Source: Siderastrea radians (taxonomy: Eukaryota; Cnidaria; Anthozoa; Scleractinia; Rhizangiidae). From it: a DNA stretch of 64,000 bases. This document shows, piece by piece, positions 53,984-64,000 of the stretch. The position numbers and the translations under genes are program-made. Location: the NCBI GenBank assembly GCA_964017195.1, contig OZ024887.1, positions 63,204,811-63,268,810 of the forward strand, read 5' to 3'. Position 1 is the first letter of the stretch, and every line of letters begins with the position of its first letter. Below the pieces are notes generated by a model that was given only the letters and a program-made list of their open reading frames with translations, was not told where the DNA came from and made no database searches.

Positions 53984-56900
53984 CTGTGAAAAACATAAGA
54001 ACAGAAGGTGATTGTTTGATTTCATCTGACAGCGACGTGTTTATTCTAGATGTGGAATTGCAGGACTACCTCAGTTAAAATATATTGGCGTATAAAATTG
54101 GCACTAGCGGATCAAATGAGGCGCATACACCTGATTTTGTGAGGGAAACCTATGTACCAATATGTCTGACATTTGTTTGAAATCGGTTTGCAGTTGTTGC
54201 ACTGCATACTCGCACGTTCGCAGGTGACAAGTACAAATTTGATCTACTACAGACCATCTATCACCATAGTATCGGGTATCTCGAACAGAAACCTGGTTCT
54301 GTAAATAGTTGAATCCAGGAGTCATATCGTAAGTCGGTAAATTATGATCGTCCGGATGAGTGTAGTCCTGAGAAGGACTGAGTGATGATTAGGGCTTCAA
54401 CGACACATTTTCCACCGATACGATACATATATCGATATAAAGGAAGTCGACTGTGCCATTGAGCACAGTCCTCCTACGCTCACTAACCTCGAGATGAAAT
54501 ATAACGCCGAGGTTCATATGAGCACTGAAGTGGTCTGGGTCCAGCTGCAAAGCCATCTTGTAACTCTAAGTAGCAAACAACAACGGTCATTACTGGGTTT
54601 TAAATAAAGGATGAGGTAGAATTGGACGAGAAGGATAAGGCAAAGGAAATGAAGGCAATTACTAATTGAACCCTTTTTCGTAAGTAGAATTTAGTGGTAA
54701 TTTAATTTACCGATTTAATTTCCACGGCAATGTCTCAATTAGTTTCGTCACTTTTACAACTTTTAAGCTTTGCGAGAACTAAGTTAGCTAATTTTCAAGA
54801 AATAGCTATTTTTACAAAAATTAATCGCTTGCACTTCAAAGCTTTGGCCCTCGGATGAAAGATCAAATTAGAAATGTTGGTTTTTTATGGAGACAGGTGA
54901 GCCGCAAAACTTGGAGAAAAAACTCTCCAGCCAAAGAAAAGAAACAGAAAAGAAAATAAATCAGCTCACACGCATCGAACCCGGGATACCACTGGTGGAA
55001 AATCAAAGCGACTGATCTCATCACTGCCAATGCAAAATAGCCTTTGCGTGTTGTGTATCTTGTAGTTCAGTTTTATCCTTGCTTCAATTTTTTTCTTCTG
55101 TTTTATATTCATTGTTATATAGTTACGTGAAAGAGAACAAAGGAAAATAAAAATTGAACTACAACATGTACATGGTTGTATATAAAAAAAAAACATTTCT
55201 TTCTAAGTAACATGGCTCGGTGTACCTTCACAGCGGTCAAACGCAAAAAGCTACGTCAGTTCCGACTTTTACGAGCGCGAAGTTCGTATGAAAACGATGC
55301 ATAAAATGTCCGGATAAAGCAAATTTCGTGCTGATAAAAGTTGTGGACGCCAGTTAATTCATTCTGAACACATGCTTGAAGTAAAAAGCTTAAGTTTTCA
55401 GAAACGGCGTTAAGTTTTGCGGTTAAAGTGAAACTTTCGACATTTGTCTGTATTTTTTTTCAAAAAATATGGCGGGAACCGCGCACGCGTCCTGCGTTTG
55501 ACCGCTGTGTGCGTTGTACCTGTTTGGCCTGTTGCATGTTGTTTAAATCTTTGTAAATATTTCCTTGATTAAAATATAGATCTGCATCTCCACTATGAAG
55601 ATTAAGAGCGTTTGTAAGAACTTGTAAAGCCTGTAAAAGACGCGACAAAAGTAAAGGAAATTTACCATGAGAATAAGCAGAATCAACTTAATACAAAGTT
55701 TACATGTAGCCGACTATTGTAAGGATGAGTTTTCTATTCTTAACGATAATCATTTTGTATTCTTTGAATTAGAGTAGAATGGTGTATGGTCTACAAGTAG
55801 TCTGCGGTGCTCGTAACTAAATTCAACCGCTCAGGCCAAAGAACTTTAACATGTAATTTTTCGTCGTTTGGCCGATGCCAATTTCCACATTAAAATTATT
55901 ACTTGTAAGAGTGAACAAACAGGCGCCCTAAATGTTAGCAATTTAGCGTTACAACAGTATGCGCTATCTTAACTATAAGCTCCTTACATCCTTCAGTTGT
56001 CTGTTCTGAGCATACATTCCAGCCAGCGTTTTATGATGTCCGAGGTTGTGGGGATCATCTAGCACCAGTCCCTTCAAAATGTTCACAGCCTCATTGAGCC
56101 GGTTTGTGCGACCGAGAAGAATGGCCTGGAAATATTAAAATGAAAGTCGTCACACACGCAGCAGGAGTGCCAAGAACAAGAAGCGGGTGGGCGTGAAGAC
56201 ATAATGCTCGTACATTTACACAAGCTCTTAACCTTCTGTAAAGATGTATGTTTGGTGAGCAACTGCTAAACATTCCTTCGTGATTGTAGGCCGAATCAGC
56301 ACAATCTTCCTCCATCTTCCCAATCCAAGATAGTGGCTTAACCTATGAAGGAGTCCACCAAAACTCGCTACTCTGCAAGCTAACACGAGGAGACGTTTAC
56401 AATTGCATTTTCATTTATTTTCCCTCGCACCTTTGGGGCAATTCAAACCGAGTTAATCCGAGAAAGTTTGTCTACGTCCCGCCTCAGGAGTTTCCCCCCG
56501 TAACTGATCATTTACACGAAGAATTTATCCCAAGCACGTGTCGTCACTTCATCTACAGTAAAACGTCAGTCGCTCGCATTGTTTAGTGACAAAGTACACG
56601 TAGGGACATACACGGGTATAGCAAACCAGTGAATGATAGGGGGCCTTTAGATTGGATTACGAGTGCGAGATTAAGTACGAGTTTTGAATTTCAAACCAGT
56701 CAAGTTCCCAGACCCATCACTCTTCCCTCCCGCTGACCAGTAGAGAAGAAGGCTCTAGGAATAAGATTGGTGCGTGTGCAACCACACTAGGTTTGAAACG
56801 CCGTATTCGTAAAAAAAGCTTGTACGTGCATTCAAATCTAAAATTCCCTCACAAAGACATTGAGCACACCCCAACAACTGAGGGCAGGGTTGACAACAAC

Positions 56901-59900
56901 CACACCCAGGAAAACTTGATTTTTGTAAGCGTAAAGATGTACAAAGGACAGCCTATCACCAGAAATGTACTCACATAATTTGACCGGGTCTCGGCATTTG
57001 ATGGCTCCAGTTGAAGCGCTTCTTTCCAAGCTAACTCAGCTTCCTTCAATTGATTGTTGTGGTAATATAATACTCCGAGAAGCTGTAACGTACTTGGTTC
57101 CCTTTTTATTGATAAAGCTCTGTGGTGGAATGGGATAAGAAGAAAAGTGTGTTAAACAAACATTTTGAAAATATTTCATTTCCAAAATAAGTCTACTACT
57201 CTAATTGAAGGCAGGGGAAAAATAAAAGTAACATAATAACCATTTTCCACTGTAAATTATCGAAACTTTTCAAGTGATCTCTCTGTGAAATCAGAATGAG
57301 TTACTCCAAAACCGTCTCAAGAATCTTTTCAAACTGAAATTTACGTCTTCCGACTTCGCGCATATCGCATAGGCGATAAGCAAAAAAATCTAGCTCGCAA
57401 AAAAACCCAGCCGTGGCGTATTTTACAGCTTTCGTTTCTTCTTTTTAACATGCGAGCAACTGATCAAATTCCCTTAGTTGATCACAAAGGTTTAGTATCG
57501 CCTCTGATAACCTAGAGGCTACTGGATACTTCATTTGGGAACTTGGTGCATATCAGCGAATGGTCCTTCATCTAGAATTTTTTGTGTAAACTTAGTTGAA
57601 TCATGTGATGCAGGAATCCAGTCTTTCCTACAGACCTTTGATAAGCCTGTTCTGCCTCGCGAATTTTCCCGGATGTACGTAGCTGTCGAGCCATGTTCAC
57701 TAAAGCCACTGAGTGACTGGGATTCAGTTTTAACGCTGTGTTGTATTTCTCCAGGGCTTCCTTTGTTCGACCTGTATAATAAAATGAATTTATGTTCGTT
57801 ATCGTTCATCATTCCCCCTAAAAGTCTGATCCCTGATCCTTAAGAATTACGCATCCTGATCCCTAATGCAGGGCTGCAAATAATTTTTCTTTCTTGAAAG
57901 GACATATGTCCGACCAAGTCTCCATTTTGGTCGGAGAAAACGGAACTGTGGTCGGCCGTTTTTTTTTTTTTTTTAATTATTATTTTAAGTGGAAGCCTTT
58001 TTGAAATAATTATTTCTTATCATCATTTACTTATTATTTGGTAAAAAAATTTGTCTGGACACAATGTCCGACCAAAGTTAAGATTTCGTCGGACATGGGC
58101 AGATTTTAATCGGACATTGTCCGATGACCGACCGTTATTTGCGCCTCTGCTAATGACTTAAAACAAATGCTCCTTTCCCGTGGTTTGCGTTCGCACATCC
58201 ACCTCTGAGATCCCTGATCCCCCTCCCCCTACCCCCCCCCCCTTGATCCTTGATGACACCGAATTGGTCCTATACACCTCATTACAAAGTAAACGAGGTA
58301 CATATAGCGTGGCTTAATGGTTTAAGAGCTGGACTTGTAACCCGTAGGTCCTTAAGGGCTAAATTTCTCCTCTCTCTCACTGTTAGCAGGATTTGTAACA
58401 CGGTGGTCCAGAGTTGAGCTTTAACCCTTTCACTCCCAGAGTCAGTTATGGAGACATTAAGGTGATTATAACTCCCGAGTCTGTGGATGAAATCCTATGG
58501 TGTGACCATTCAAATGAAACCTCGTCAGCAGTACTGTCACATGGTACAATTTATATTTGAGTTTTTTACAAAATGAAATTCGAGATTTGTCTTGGATTTT
58601 GGTTTTAGGCACTCTTGGGAGTGAAAGGGTTAAGGCCAAGTTTTGTTAATTAGTCTTCTACGTTTTACAAACACCACAGACGTCTTTAGTTCCCCGCCCC
58701 CCGCTCTGCTCACGAATTCCCTTCAGGACAACGATTGCTGAAAAGGCGACCTCCCACAAGTCGGAAAATATTTACTTTGATCCGATGATTTCTTTTATTT
58801 TTCGCTTTCTTTCAGTTACTACATGCACGTCTGCATTGCAGCACACTTTTTATCTACATTTCGTTAATCGATTTACGGACAAGCATGATCCCGCGAAAAC
58901 AGCACTGAACATTTGATAACGTTTTTAGACTCACCAGTTTTCGCCAAGAACACAGCGTAATTGTTGTATGCATCAGCGTTTTTTGGCTGCAAGCTCAGCG
59001 CTTTTTTATAAAACTTTTCAGCTTCATCCGATCTGCCTTGATCACTAAGGACACCAGCTATATTCAGCACCGCGTCTAAATACGTTGGATTTAATCTGAG
59101 AAAGAAAAGATTCACAGTCAGCGCAGAGAGATACGTTGTCTATCCTTTACAGTAAATTTAAGTTGACATTTCTGTTAGATTAAATATCCCCATATGGTTA
59201 ACAAGGTCAAAAAGCAGAGAGTGCGTCCGTACCCCTTAAATTTTTTCCCAAAAAATATCAAAAGACTGAGCATTCTGATTGTGCACGTTGAACAACACAA
59301 ATGTGTTATAGGTTCAAACATGCACCTCAGTATGTCTATATTTTCATATACTTCACTAGCTGTACGTAAGTTCCTATCTCTTTTAGGACTTACGGGCTTA
59401 CATTAGATTGCGGGTTTCAGTCAAGATTATACCACATGGTAAATATACCACTTAAGGATGTGTTTTATATACCAAAAACAAGAAGTTTTAAACCAGAGAA
59501 ACCCTTTTTTTATAACAGCATACAACTTGCAACTTTCTCTATCAAATTGTTTCTATATCAAATTCTATGTCAAACTGTTGTCAAGCCAAAAAGAACAGTG
59601 CTTCCATAACTTAGAGTTTTTTAGAAGCTCGATCTCACTTATACGCAACTGAAATGTAACCGTGGAAGATCTGGGCACGAGATTTAAAATACAAAGCTCT
59701 TAAGTGCTGACTTTTTAAATAGCAAAGTTTTTTTTTAACTGTTTTACCTGAGCGCCTCTTTCAGCATGGTTTCAGCTTCAGACAACCGCTTTAAAGCCCT
59801 GAGAAATAATACCGGAGATCAAACATTATGATTACATGATCAGGTCAAACCCAGTGTACCGCAATACCTCTATTAAGCCCCTTTCCTCAATAAAGTCCTT

Positions 59901-62900
59901 TTTTAAATTCGTTTTATTAATTTTGAGAACAAGAAAAAAAATCACATGTATTGGGGCACAAAAGTATATAGTTGAATTACAAGATAAATGAATTAGTAAT
60001 TTTTACGAGATTAATTTATTACACAGTTACAATACATTAGCGGCATGCAAAGTACTTTACTTAGAAATCAGAGGGAGAAATAAATATGGTGGAAGAGGAG
60101 CACCTTTTCACGAATTAAAAAAGGATGGCGCTATGGAAATATACGATACGACACCTGAAAGTAAGAAGGAGACATCAGCTTCCTAGCTTCTCAATACGAT
60201 ATCTAAATACTATCTTGTTAATAAAGTCGGGGAGGGACAATACTTCGTAAGAAAATATACGAAATATACGATTCGAAGCCTGAAAGTAAACTGGAGACAT
60301 CAGCTTCCTGGCTTCTCAATACGATATTTAAATACTATCTTGTTAATAAAATCGTGGAGGGACAATGCTTCTTTATTTAATTTCTTCTTATAACGAAAAG
60401 GTGGAAGAAAAGCAAGGTGAATAGCTGAACTTGGAGTGGTTACAAATTCCAAACAGCTGCTCTTGTGTAAAGTCCTTTTTAATACACCACCTTGAAGTAT
60501 CTGAAAACGAACAATACTCTTTCTTCTATTAAGCCTTCTCCCTAATCTCTCAGATTTTCATCGCCTAAATAAGTAAACACAATACCCTACTGTCACAGCA
60601 CCGTGGCTTATTTTCTCATATAGAACTGATTTATTATGAGATACTTACGCTAACCGTGTTCCAAGATTGAAGTAAGAGTTGGCGTGGTAAGGGTCATGCT
60701 TGATGGCCTGAGAGAAATGCTTCATGGCTTCCTACATGACACACAAATCAGTCTGAGGCAATATTTACTTGATCTATGATTGTAAAAACGTGGGGTGAGA
60801 TTCACGAAGACCTCGTAAGTTAAGATGCATCCTAAGTGTTGTTTTTTGACAATAGCCTATTGTTATTCCAGCAATAGGCTATTGTTACGAAACAATACTT
60901 AGGATAGCTCTTAACTTAGGAAGGCTCTGTGAATCCAGCCCCTGGTCGTTTCTCTGGTCATGATTGCCAATAGTGAACGTATTATCCTTGTGAACTTTGA
61001 AATTTTAACTCAACCTGTCAAAGTGAACGGGCCCCTAAGTGGGAATAGAGCGAGCAATGACAGCCGATTTCCATTTGCGCCCCCTTCTTCAAAAGGAGCC
61101 TGTTCATAGGGGATAGTTGCAAACACTGTCGAAAGTAATGTTATTATAACTTATAACGTTTTGTCTGATAGATAAAACGACATTGAGCTGATCTCAGTGC
61201 TGATCTTAATGCTCAGTGTTACAATTAATGCCACTGACCTCAATGTTACAACTCTTTTAGAGAACAGTTAAAAAAAACAATGATTAAATTGTACATTTTT
61301 TATCTCGTTTGTCAGGATTTCATGAGGATGGCTTGGTCCATAACAGAATATGTTTTACCAACCCGAAAGCAGCCTGCTCACAGGCTAACACGAAAGCGGC
61401 AACCCTCTGAACTAAACTCAAAAGAAAGGGTGATCTCGTTCCTTTAGGAATTAAAATCAACGAAAAGGTTATCAACACAATAAATGCATGTCCTTAAAAA
61501 TTCAAAATTGACCCTATGTACTTGTACTCTATTGCCGGTGTCACGATCTGCCACCATATCTGAGTTATGAAGCTTGCATTCACATTCTGAGTGGAGCAAG
61601 TTAATTGCGAGTTCATGTACACCCATGATACGAATGAATGTTACAATGAATAAAACAAATGAAATTATGAAAAATGATGAAAAGTTCTTCCGGGGCATGA
61701 ACGCAATAAATGCAGGACTTAACAGTACCTCGTTGTTTTCCAACAGAGTACCGAGATTATTGTGAGCGCTGACATGATCTGGAGCCAACCTAAACAAATA
61801 AGGCGAAGATTTACAACAAATTGAATTAAAAATACTTGTTGTTTTGGTCGGTCGGTCGGTCGGTCGGTTGGTGAATTGGTTGGCTGGTGGGTGGGTCGGG
61901 CCGGGCTAATTCTCTTTTTACGCCCACTTTAAGATGGCGGACATTTGCGTTTTTTAGTATCTTAAACTATAAGGTTTTCAAGTTCATAAAGCGTCAAACA
62001 TAAAATTAAGCACTGCTTTTCTCTTGGCTTCAGCAATAGGTCGCACTTTATGTTTAGACAAATATTTGGTTGATTATTATTAGTAAACGTCAATTGTTCG
62101 CATAATGCCAAGATGTCACGATGTACACGTTAAAAAGGCTACCTTGAGAAACTACTGAACGTTTTGGTAGTGTAAATTTAAAGAAGCAGCGGAGAATTGG
62201 TTTGAATCCAACCAATTTTTGAATTGCCTTAACATTTCTTTTCTTTTTTTCTTCTAAAAACGTCAATTGGCCGCCATCTTGAAGTAGGAGAAAAAAGAAA
62301 AATTAGCTCAAGCAGGTTGGAAAGCCGGCTGACAGACCAATAATACTATAGAACTATATAAACATGTGAGAAAGCATTGTCAACATTTAGTTAGACTCTT
62401 ATTTTCCTTGGGGGCCGTTGGATGGATCGTTACCTCAGTAAGAAACTACTAAATGATGATTTCATCCGCAGTCCACCTACATGATCATTTCATATATTCA
62501 CTATCAGTTGTGTCACCATCTGATCTACGGGATCAATACGAATTCGCAAATGACCAGCTCCCAGTTGGCGTGATAGCTCAATTGTTGTAGAGTGTCGCAC
62601 CCATATCGCAGAGGTCGTGGGTTCGCCTTCCCTCTCAAGCCTGAATTTTTTCAGGTTGTTCTTTTATCAACTGCTTGAGTTGATATCTTTTACTGCGAGG
62701 GTTATCATCATTTCTTAAAACTAATAAAAACATCCCACTCTTACCATCAGTGGTGAATTGTATAAAACGTAACGCCGGCCGTAACGTCTAACGTCAGACG
62801 TTAACATAGTGACTTTAACTGGAGTGAACTTCTGACGTTAGCCGGCACGCCCGACGTTAAGTTTTATGCAACTCGCCCCAGAATTCTACTGTAAATAGTA

Positions 62901-64000
62901 TGCAGAAATGAGCGACTGATGTGACCGCTCTCATTGGATACTCACTGCAAGGATCTTTCATAATGAAAAATGGCTTCTTCGCTTCTACCAACATCTTTCA
63001 GAAAATTGGCAAAGTTATAATGAGCTTTAGCATTGTGAGGAAGAGTTTCAACTCCAGATCTATAAAAATTGGAACGTAAACTACTAAGTGAAAGTAAAAG
63101 TTAAGCAATACATTAAATAAACTTAATACTGATTTAGCTGGGTGTATTTTTACTGTATGTGAACGTAAACTGCTGTTAGTTTCTTAGTTTCATTGTAGGT
63201 GTGTGAAAAATTGGTAGACAAAGTGACGATGAATAAATCGCTCAATCGCCAGTGTTAACTGTTATACAATGACTGTTTTATTCTTTTCCAAGCAATCTCA
63301 GGGAACAAGAAAGTCGTCCGATTAAAACAGAAAAATGATAAAATTTTACCTTTTTATGCGCCGATCAATTCGAAAGTTCAACATCCCCCCCCCCGGGCAT
63401 TTGAACTTTTGAAGATTGGCTTGTTCAAATTCCCTCCCCTCCGGGCAAAAAAGCCGTTCAAATGCCCCACCAATTAGTACTGAACTGCCTCTCCTCAGAG
63501 ATAAATTTCGTCTTTAATCAAACACTTAACACGCTTTTCAGGGAGAGATATGCCGTAAAGACACCTTCAAACTTCTTTTAAAGACCCTTTTGAAAGAGTT
63601 ATTCAGTAACAAAGGCGAAATTCTATCTTGTAAATCCACGAAACCCTGCAAAAACCGAAAAAAACTCACGGGCGAATTACCTCAGAACAAGAGACAAATC
63701 CCGTTCAAATTCCCCACCCTTCCAACGCAACGTTCAAATTCCCCCCTCCCCGGGCACGATGCACAGTCAAATGCCCGGGGTATGCCCGGGGGGGGGGGGT
63801 GTTGAAGTTTCGAATTGATCGGCGCATTAATTGATTATTACCTAAATAACGTCTCCCTGTTGGTCCACACACGATTGCGTACAACAACTTTCCAGAAAAA
63901 TAATCCAGTTAGCACAAAAAATGCCAACATCAAAACATTTTGCAGTATAGATATTTTAGTCGGGAATGGTGCGTTTGAACATGTTGAAGATTTTGTTTCA
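53864..64000 (-). CDS. TMTC1: TMTC1-like protein O-mannosyltransferase, 3' part (12 exons; runs off window)
   Basis: CDS is the complement of join(53864..53983, 54488..54565, 55520..55630, 55988..56125, 56975..57119, 57636..57771, 58935..59095, 59748..59798, 60649..60731, 61729..61789, 62946..63059, 63842..>64000), about 451 aa. All junctions are GT-AG and in phase. TMTC proteins are ER membrane mannosyltransferases (TMTC1-4) that O-mannosylate cadherin ectodomains. The window holds the last membrane segment (LQNVLMLAFFVLTGLFFWKV), the RNRVWTNRETLFRSG junction, then about eleven TPR units. The order begins NAKAHYNFANFLKDVGRSEE and ends with NLAKLQRLEKRNNR. TMTC1 rather than TMTC2-4 is suggested by LPHNAKxHYNxANFLKD, a short second TPR (NNLGTLLENNEEA), and the C-terminal LxxNLAKLxRLEKR. 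The N-terminal membrane region lies beyond 64000. Confidence 0.92.
54488..54565 (-). CDS. TMTC1: TMTC1-like exon, TPR 10-11
   Basis: SYKMALQLDPDHFSAHMNLG, then VIFHLE. Twenty-six codons in phase 0. The donor is GAG|GTTAGTG. Confidence 0.9.
55229..55509. mobile_element. MITE with CACAGCGGTCAAACGCA ends beside a splice donor
   Basis: The perfect 17-bp inverted repeat CACAGCGGTCAAACGCA lies at both ends. It sits in a TMTC1-like intron, with one end 10 bp from the exon boundary at 55520. 281 bp, non-coding. Confidence 0.75.
55520..55630 (-). CDS. TMTC1: TMTC1-like exon, TPR 9-10
   Basis: ALQVLTNALNLHSGDADLYF, then NQGNIYKDLNNMQQAKQ. The donor is CAG|GTACAAC. A short transposon ends about 10 bp downstream of this splice site. 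Confidence 0.9.
55988..56125 (-). CDS. TMTC1: TMTC1-like exon, TPR 8-9
   Basis: AILLGRTNRLNEAVNILKGL, then KTLAGMYAQNRQLKD. Forty-six codons in phase 0. The donor is GAT|GTAAGGA. Confidence 0.9.
56975..57119 (-). CDS. TMTC1: TMTC1-like exon, TPR 6-7
   Basis: ALSIKREPSTLQLLGVLYYH, then ELAWKEALQLEPSNAETRSN. The donor is TAT|GTGAGTA. Confidence 0.9.
57636..57771 (-). CDS. TMTC1: TMTC1-like exon, TPR 5-6
   Basis: RTKEALEKYNTALKLNPSHS, then VALVNMARQLRTSGK and EAEQAYQ. The donor is CAAAG|GTCTGTA. Confidence 0.9.
57869..58149. mobile_element. hAT-like non-autonomous element in TMTC1-like intron
   Basis: Ends are CAGGGCTGCAAATAA and, inverted, CAGAGGCGCAAATAA, a hAT-style terminus. CTAATG flanks both sides. 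The interior has GTCCGACCAA and GTCGGACAT dyads and a T-rich core. Confidence 0.7.
58306..58424 (+). mobile_element. tRNA-like SINE remnant
   Basis: GCGTGGCTTAATGGTTTAAG resembles a tRNA 5' half with an A box. It is interrupted by the piggyBac-type MITE that follows. Confidence 0.35.
58425..58629. mobile_element. piggyBac-type MITE with TTAA duplication
   Basis: CCCTTTCACTCCCA and TGGGAGTGAAAGGG are inverted ends. Perfect TTAA lies on both sides (58421-58424, 58630-58633). 205 bp, in a TMTC1-like intron. Confidence 0.8.
58935..59095 (-). CDS. TMTC1: TMTC1-like exon, TPR 4-5
   Basis: RLNPTYLDAVLNIAGVLSDQ, then NADAYNNYAVFLAKT. The donor is ACTG|GTGAGTC. Confidence 0.92.
59748..59798 (-). CDS. 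TMTC1: TMTC1-like micro-exon, TPR 3
   Basis: A 51-nt exon encoding ALKRLSEAETMLKEAL. It is flanked by ATTTCTCAG and AG|GTAAAAC. Phases agree with both neighbours. Confidence 0.87.
60137..60371. repeat. Tandem duplication, about 110-bp unit
   Basis: Two copies offset by about 125 bp share GGAGACATCAGCTTCCT, GCTTCTCAATACGATAT and AAATACTATCTTGTTAATAA. TMTC1-like intron. Confidence 0.85.
60649..60731 (-). CDS. TMTC1: TMTC1-like exon, TPR 2-3
   Basis: EAMKHFSQAIKHDPYHANSY, then FNLGTRLA. The acceptor is GTCATGTAG and the donor GC|GTAAGTA. Confidence 0.88.
60792..60942. mobile_element. Near-complete palindromic MITE
   Basis: The left end GGGGTGAGATTCACGAAGAC and the inverted right end GGGGCTGGATTCACAGAGCC pair. 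The arms pair through TAAGTTAAGA to ACAATAGCCTATTG, with a loop of only a few bases. 151 bp, TMTC1-like intron. Confidence 0.8.
61729..61789 (-). CDS. TMTC1: TMTC1-like exon, start of TPR 2
   Basis: Twenty codons: LAPDHVSAHNNLGTLLENNE. The donor is GAG|GTACTGT. TPR 2 lacks several residues of the usual 34. Confidence 0.88.
61843..61872. repeat. (GGTC)n microsatellite
   Basis: GGTCGGTCGGTCGGTCGGTC tract close to a TMTC1-like exon acceptor. Confidence 0.85.
62567..62705 (+). mobile_element. tRNA-derived SINE
   Basis: The head GGCGTGATAGCTCAATTGTT has an A box, followed by B-box-like GGGTTCGCC. The tail CAAGCCTGAATTTTTTCAGG is shared with 32905-33015. TMTC1-like intron. Confidence 0.7.
62752..62879. 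mobile_element. Short palindromic element
   Basis: GGTGAATTGTATAAAACGTA and the inverted GGGCGAGTTGCATAAAACTT pair. The interior has repeated TAACGTC / GACGTTA dyads. Boundaries are approximate. Confidence 0.5.
62946..63059 (-). CDS. TMTC1: TMTC1-like exon, TPR 1
   Basis: SGVETLPHNAKAHYNFANFL onward to HYERSLQ. The donor is TGCA|GTGAGTA. Phase 2 in and phase 2 out. Confidence 0.92.
63357..63826. mobile_element. MITE with TGCGCCGATCAATTCGAA ends and TTA duplication
   Basis: Terminal repeats TGCGCCGATCAATTCGAA are perfect and continue imperfectly through GTTCAACA, a C run and GGGCAT. TTA flanks both sides (63354-63356, 63827-63829), as for PIF/Harbinger. The inner motif GTTCAAATKCCCC recurs. 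470 bp, ending 15 bp from the exon at 63842. Confidence 0.8.
63842..64000 (-). CDS. TMTC1: TMTC1-like exon, last membrane helix (partial)
   Basis: Open from the window edge to the donor TTTAG|GTAATAA. It encodes a hydrophobic helix followed by VVVRNRVWTNRETLF-R. Confidence 0.88.

Noticed and set aside
63590..63887. Open frames over the MITE at 63357-63826
   Set aside because: The element is non-coding. The minus frame runs across a splice donor in the wrong frame for the TMTC1-like exon.

Overview
This is a window of animal nuclear DNA, most likely from an anthozoan cnidarian (a stony coral or close relative). The coding signal lies in short exons with GT-AG introns. The base composition is AT-rich, and the intergenic and intronic DNA is packed with short inverted-repeat transposons and tRNA-derived SINEs. 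The lineage call is inference: the gene families occur across animals, and the coral assignment rests on repeat style.

Three genes could be assembled exon by exon with agreeing splice phases. (1) An NK1-class homeobox gene (slouch/NKX1 family), plus strand, 21872-23198, two exons, 275 aa, with an N-terminal repressor-like motif and a complete homeodomain. (2) A TIR-domain gene, minus strand, 49765-34937, six exons, 289 aa. Its TIR domain is joined by an Ala/Pro/Lys linker to a C-terminal tryptophan/glycine-patterned, probably beta-rich domain. (3) The 3' part of a TMTC1-like O-mannosyltransferase gene, minus strand, from beyond 64000 down to 53864. Twelve exons encode the last membrane segment and about eleven TPR repeats.

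Layout: 1-3.5 kb is a cluster of short transposons. 3.5-6.6 kb holds a diverged non-coding duplication. 6.6-21.8 kb has no recognisable gene or transposon and leads to the NK1 gene. 23.2-30.5 kb is similarly bare. 30.5-34.9 kb is again rich in mobile elements. 34.9-49.8 kb is the TIR gene, and 49.8-53.9 kb is a mobile-element-rich spacer. 53.9-64.0 kb is the TMTC1-like gene, with many insertions in its introns.

The most striking structure is intron 1 of the TIR gene (39812-49688), which is almost entirely a nest of transposons. A TA-flanked element (40043-49569) contains a long-palindrome element (41120-48983). One arm of that palindrome contains a 1.83-kb element with a 3-bp target duplication, two head-to-head open frames and a 33-bp-spaced motif array (41366-43194). 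The other arm contains a 2.99-kb element with a 9-bp target duplication and two inverted minisatellites (45740-48728). The loop contains a further 684-bp element (44194-44877). The two palindrome arms act as each other's empty site, so two insertion boundaries can be read directly.

The three genes show no obvious functional link: a developmental transcription factor, a probable innate-immunity or NAD-signalling protein, and a secretory-pathway glycosyltransferase.
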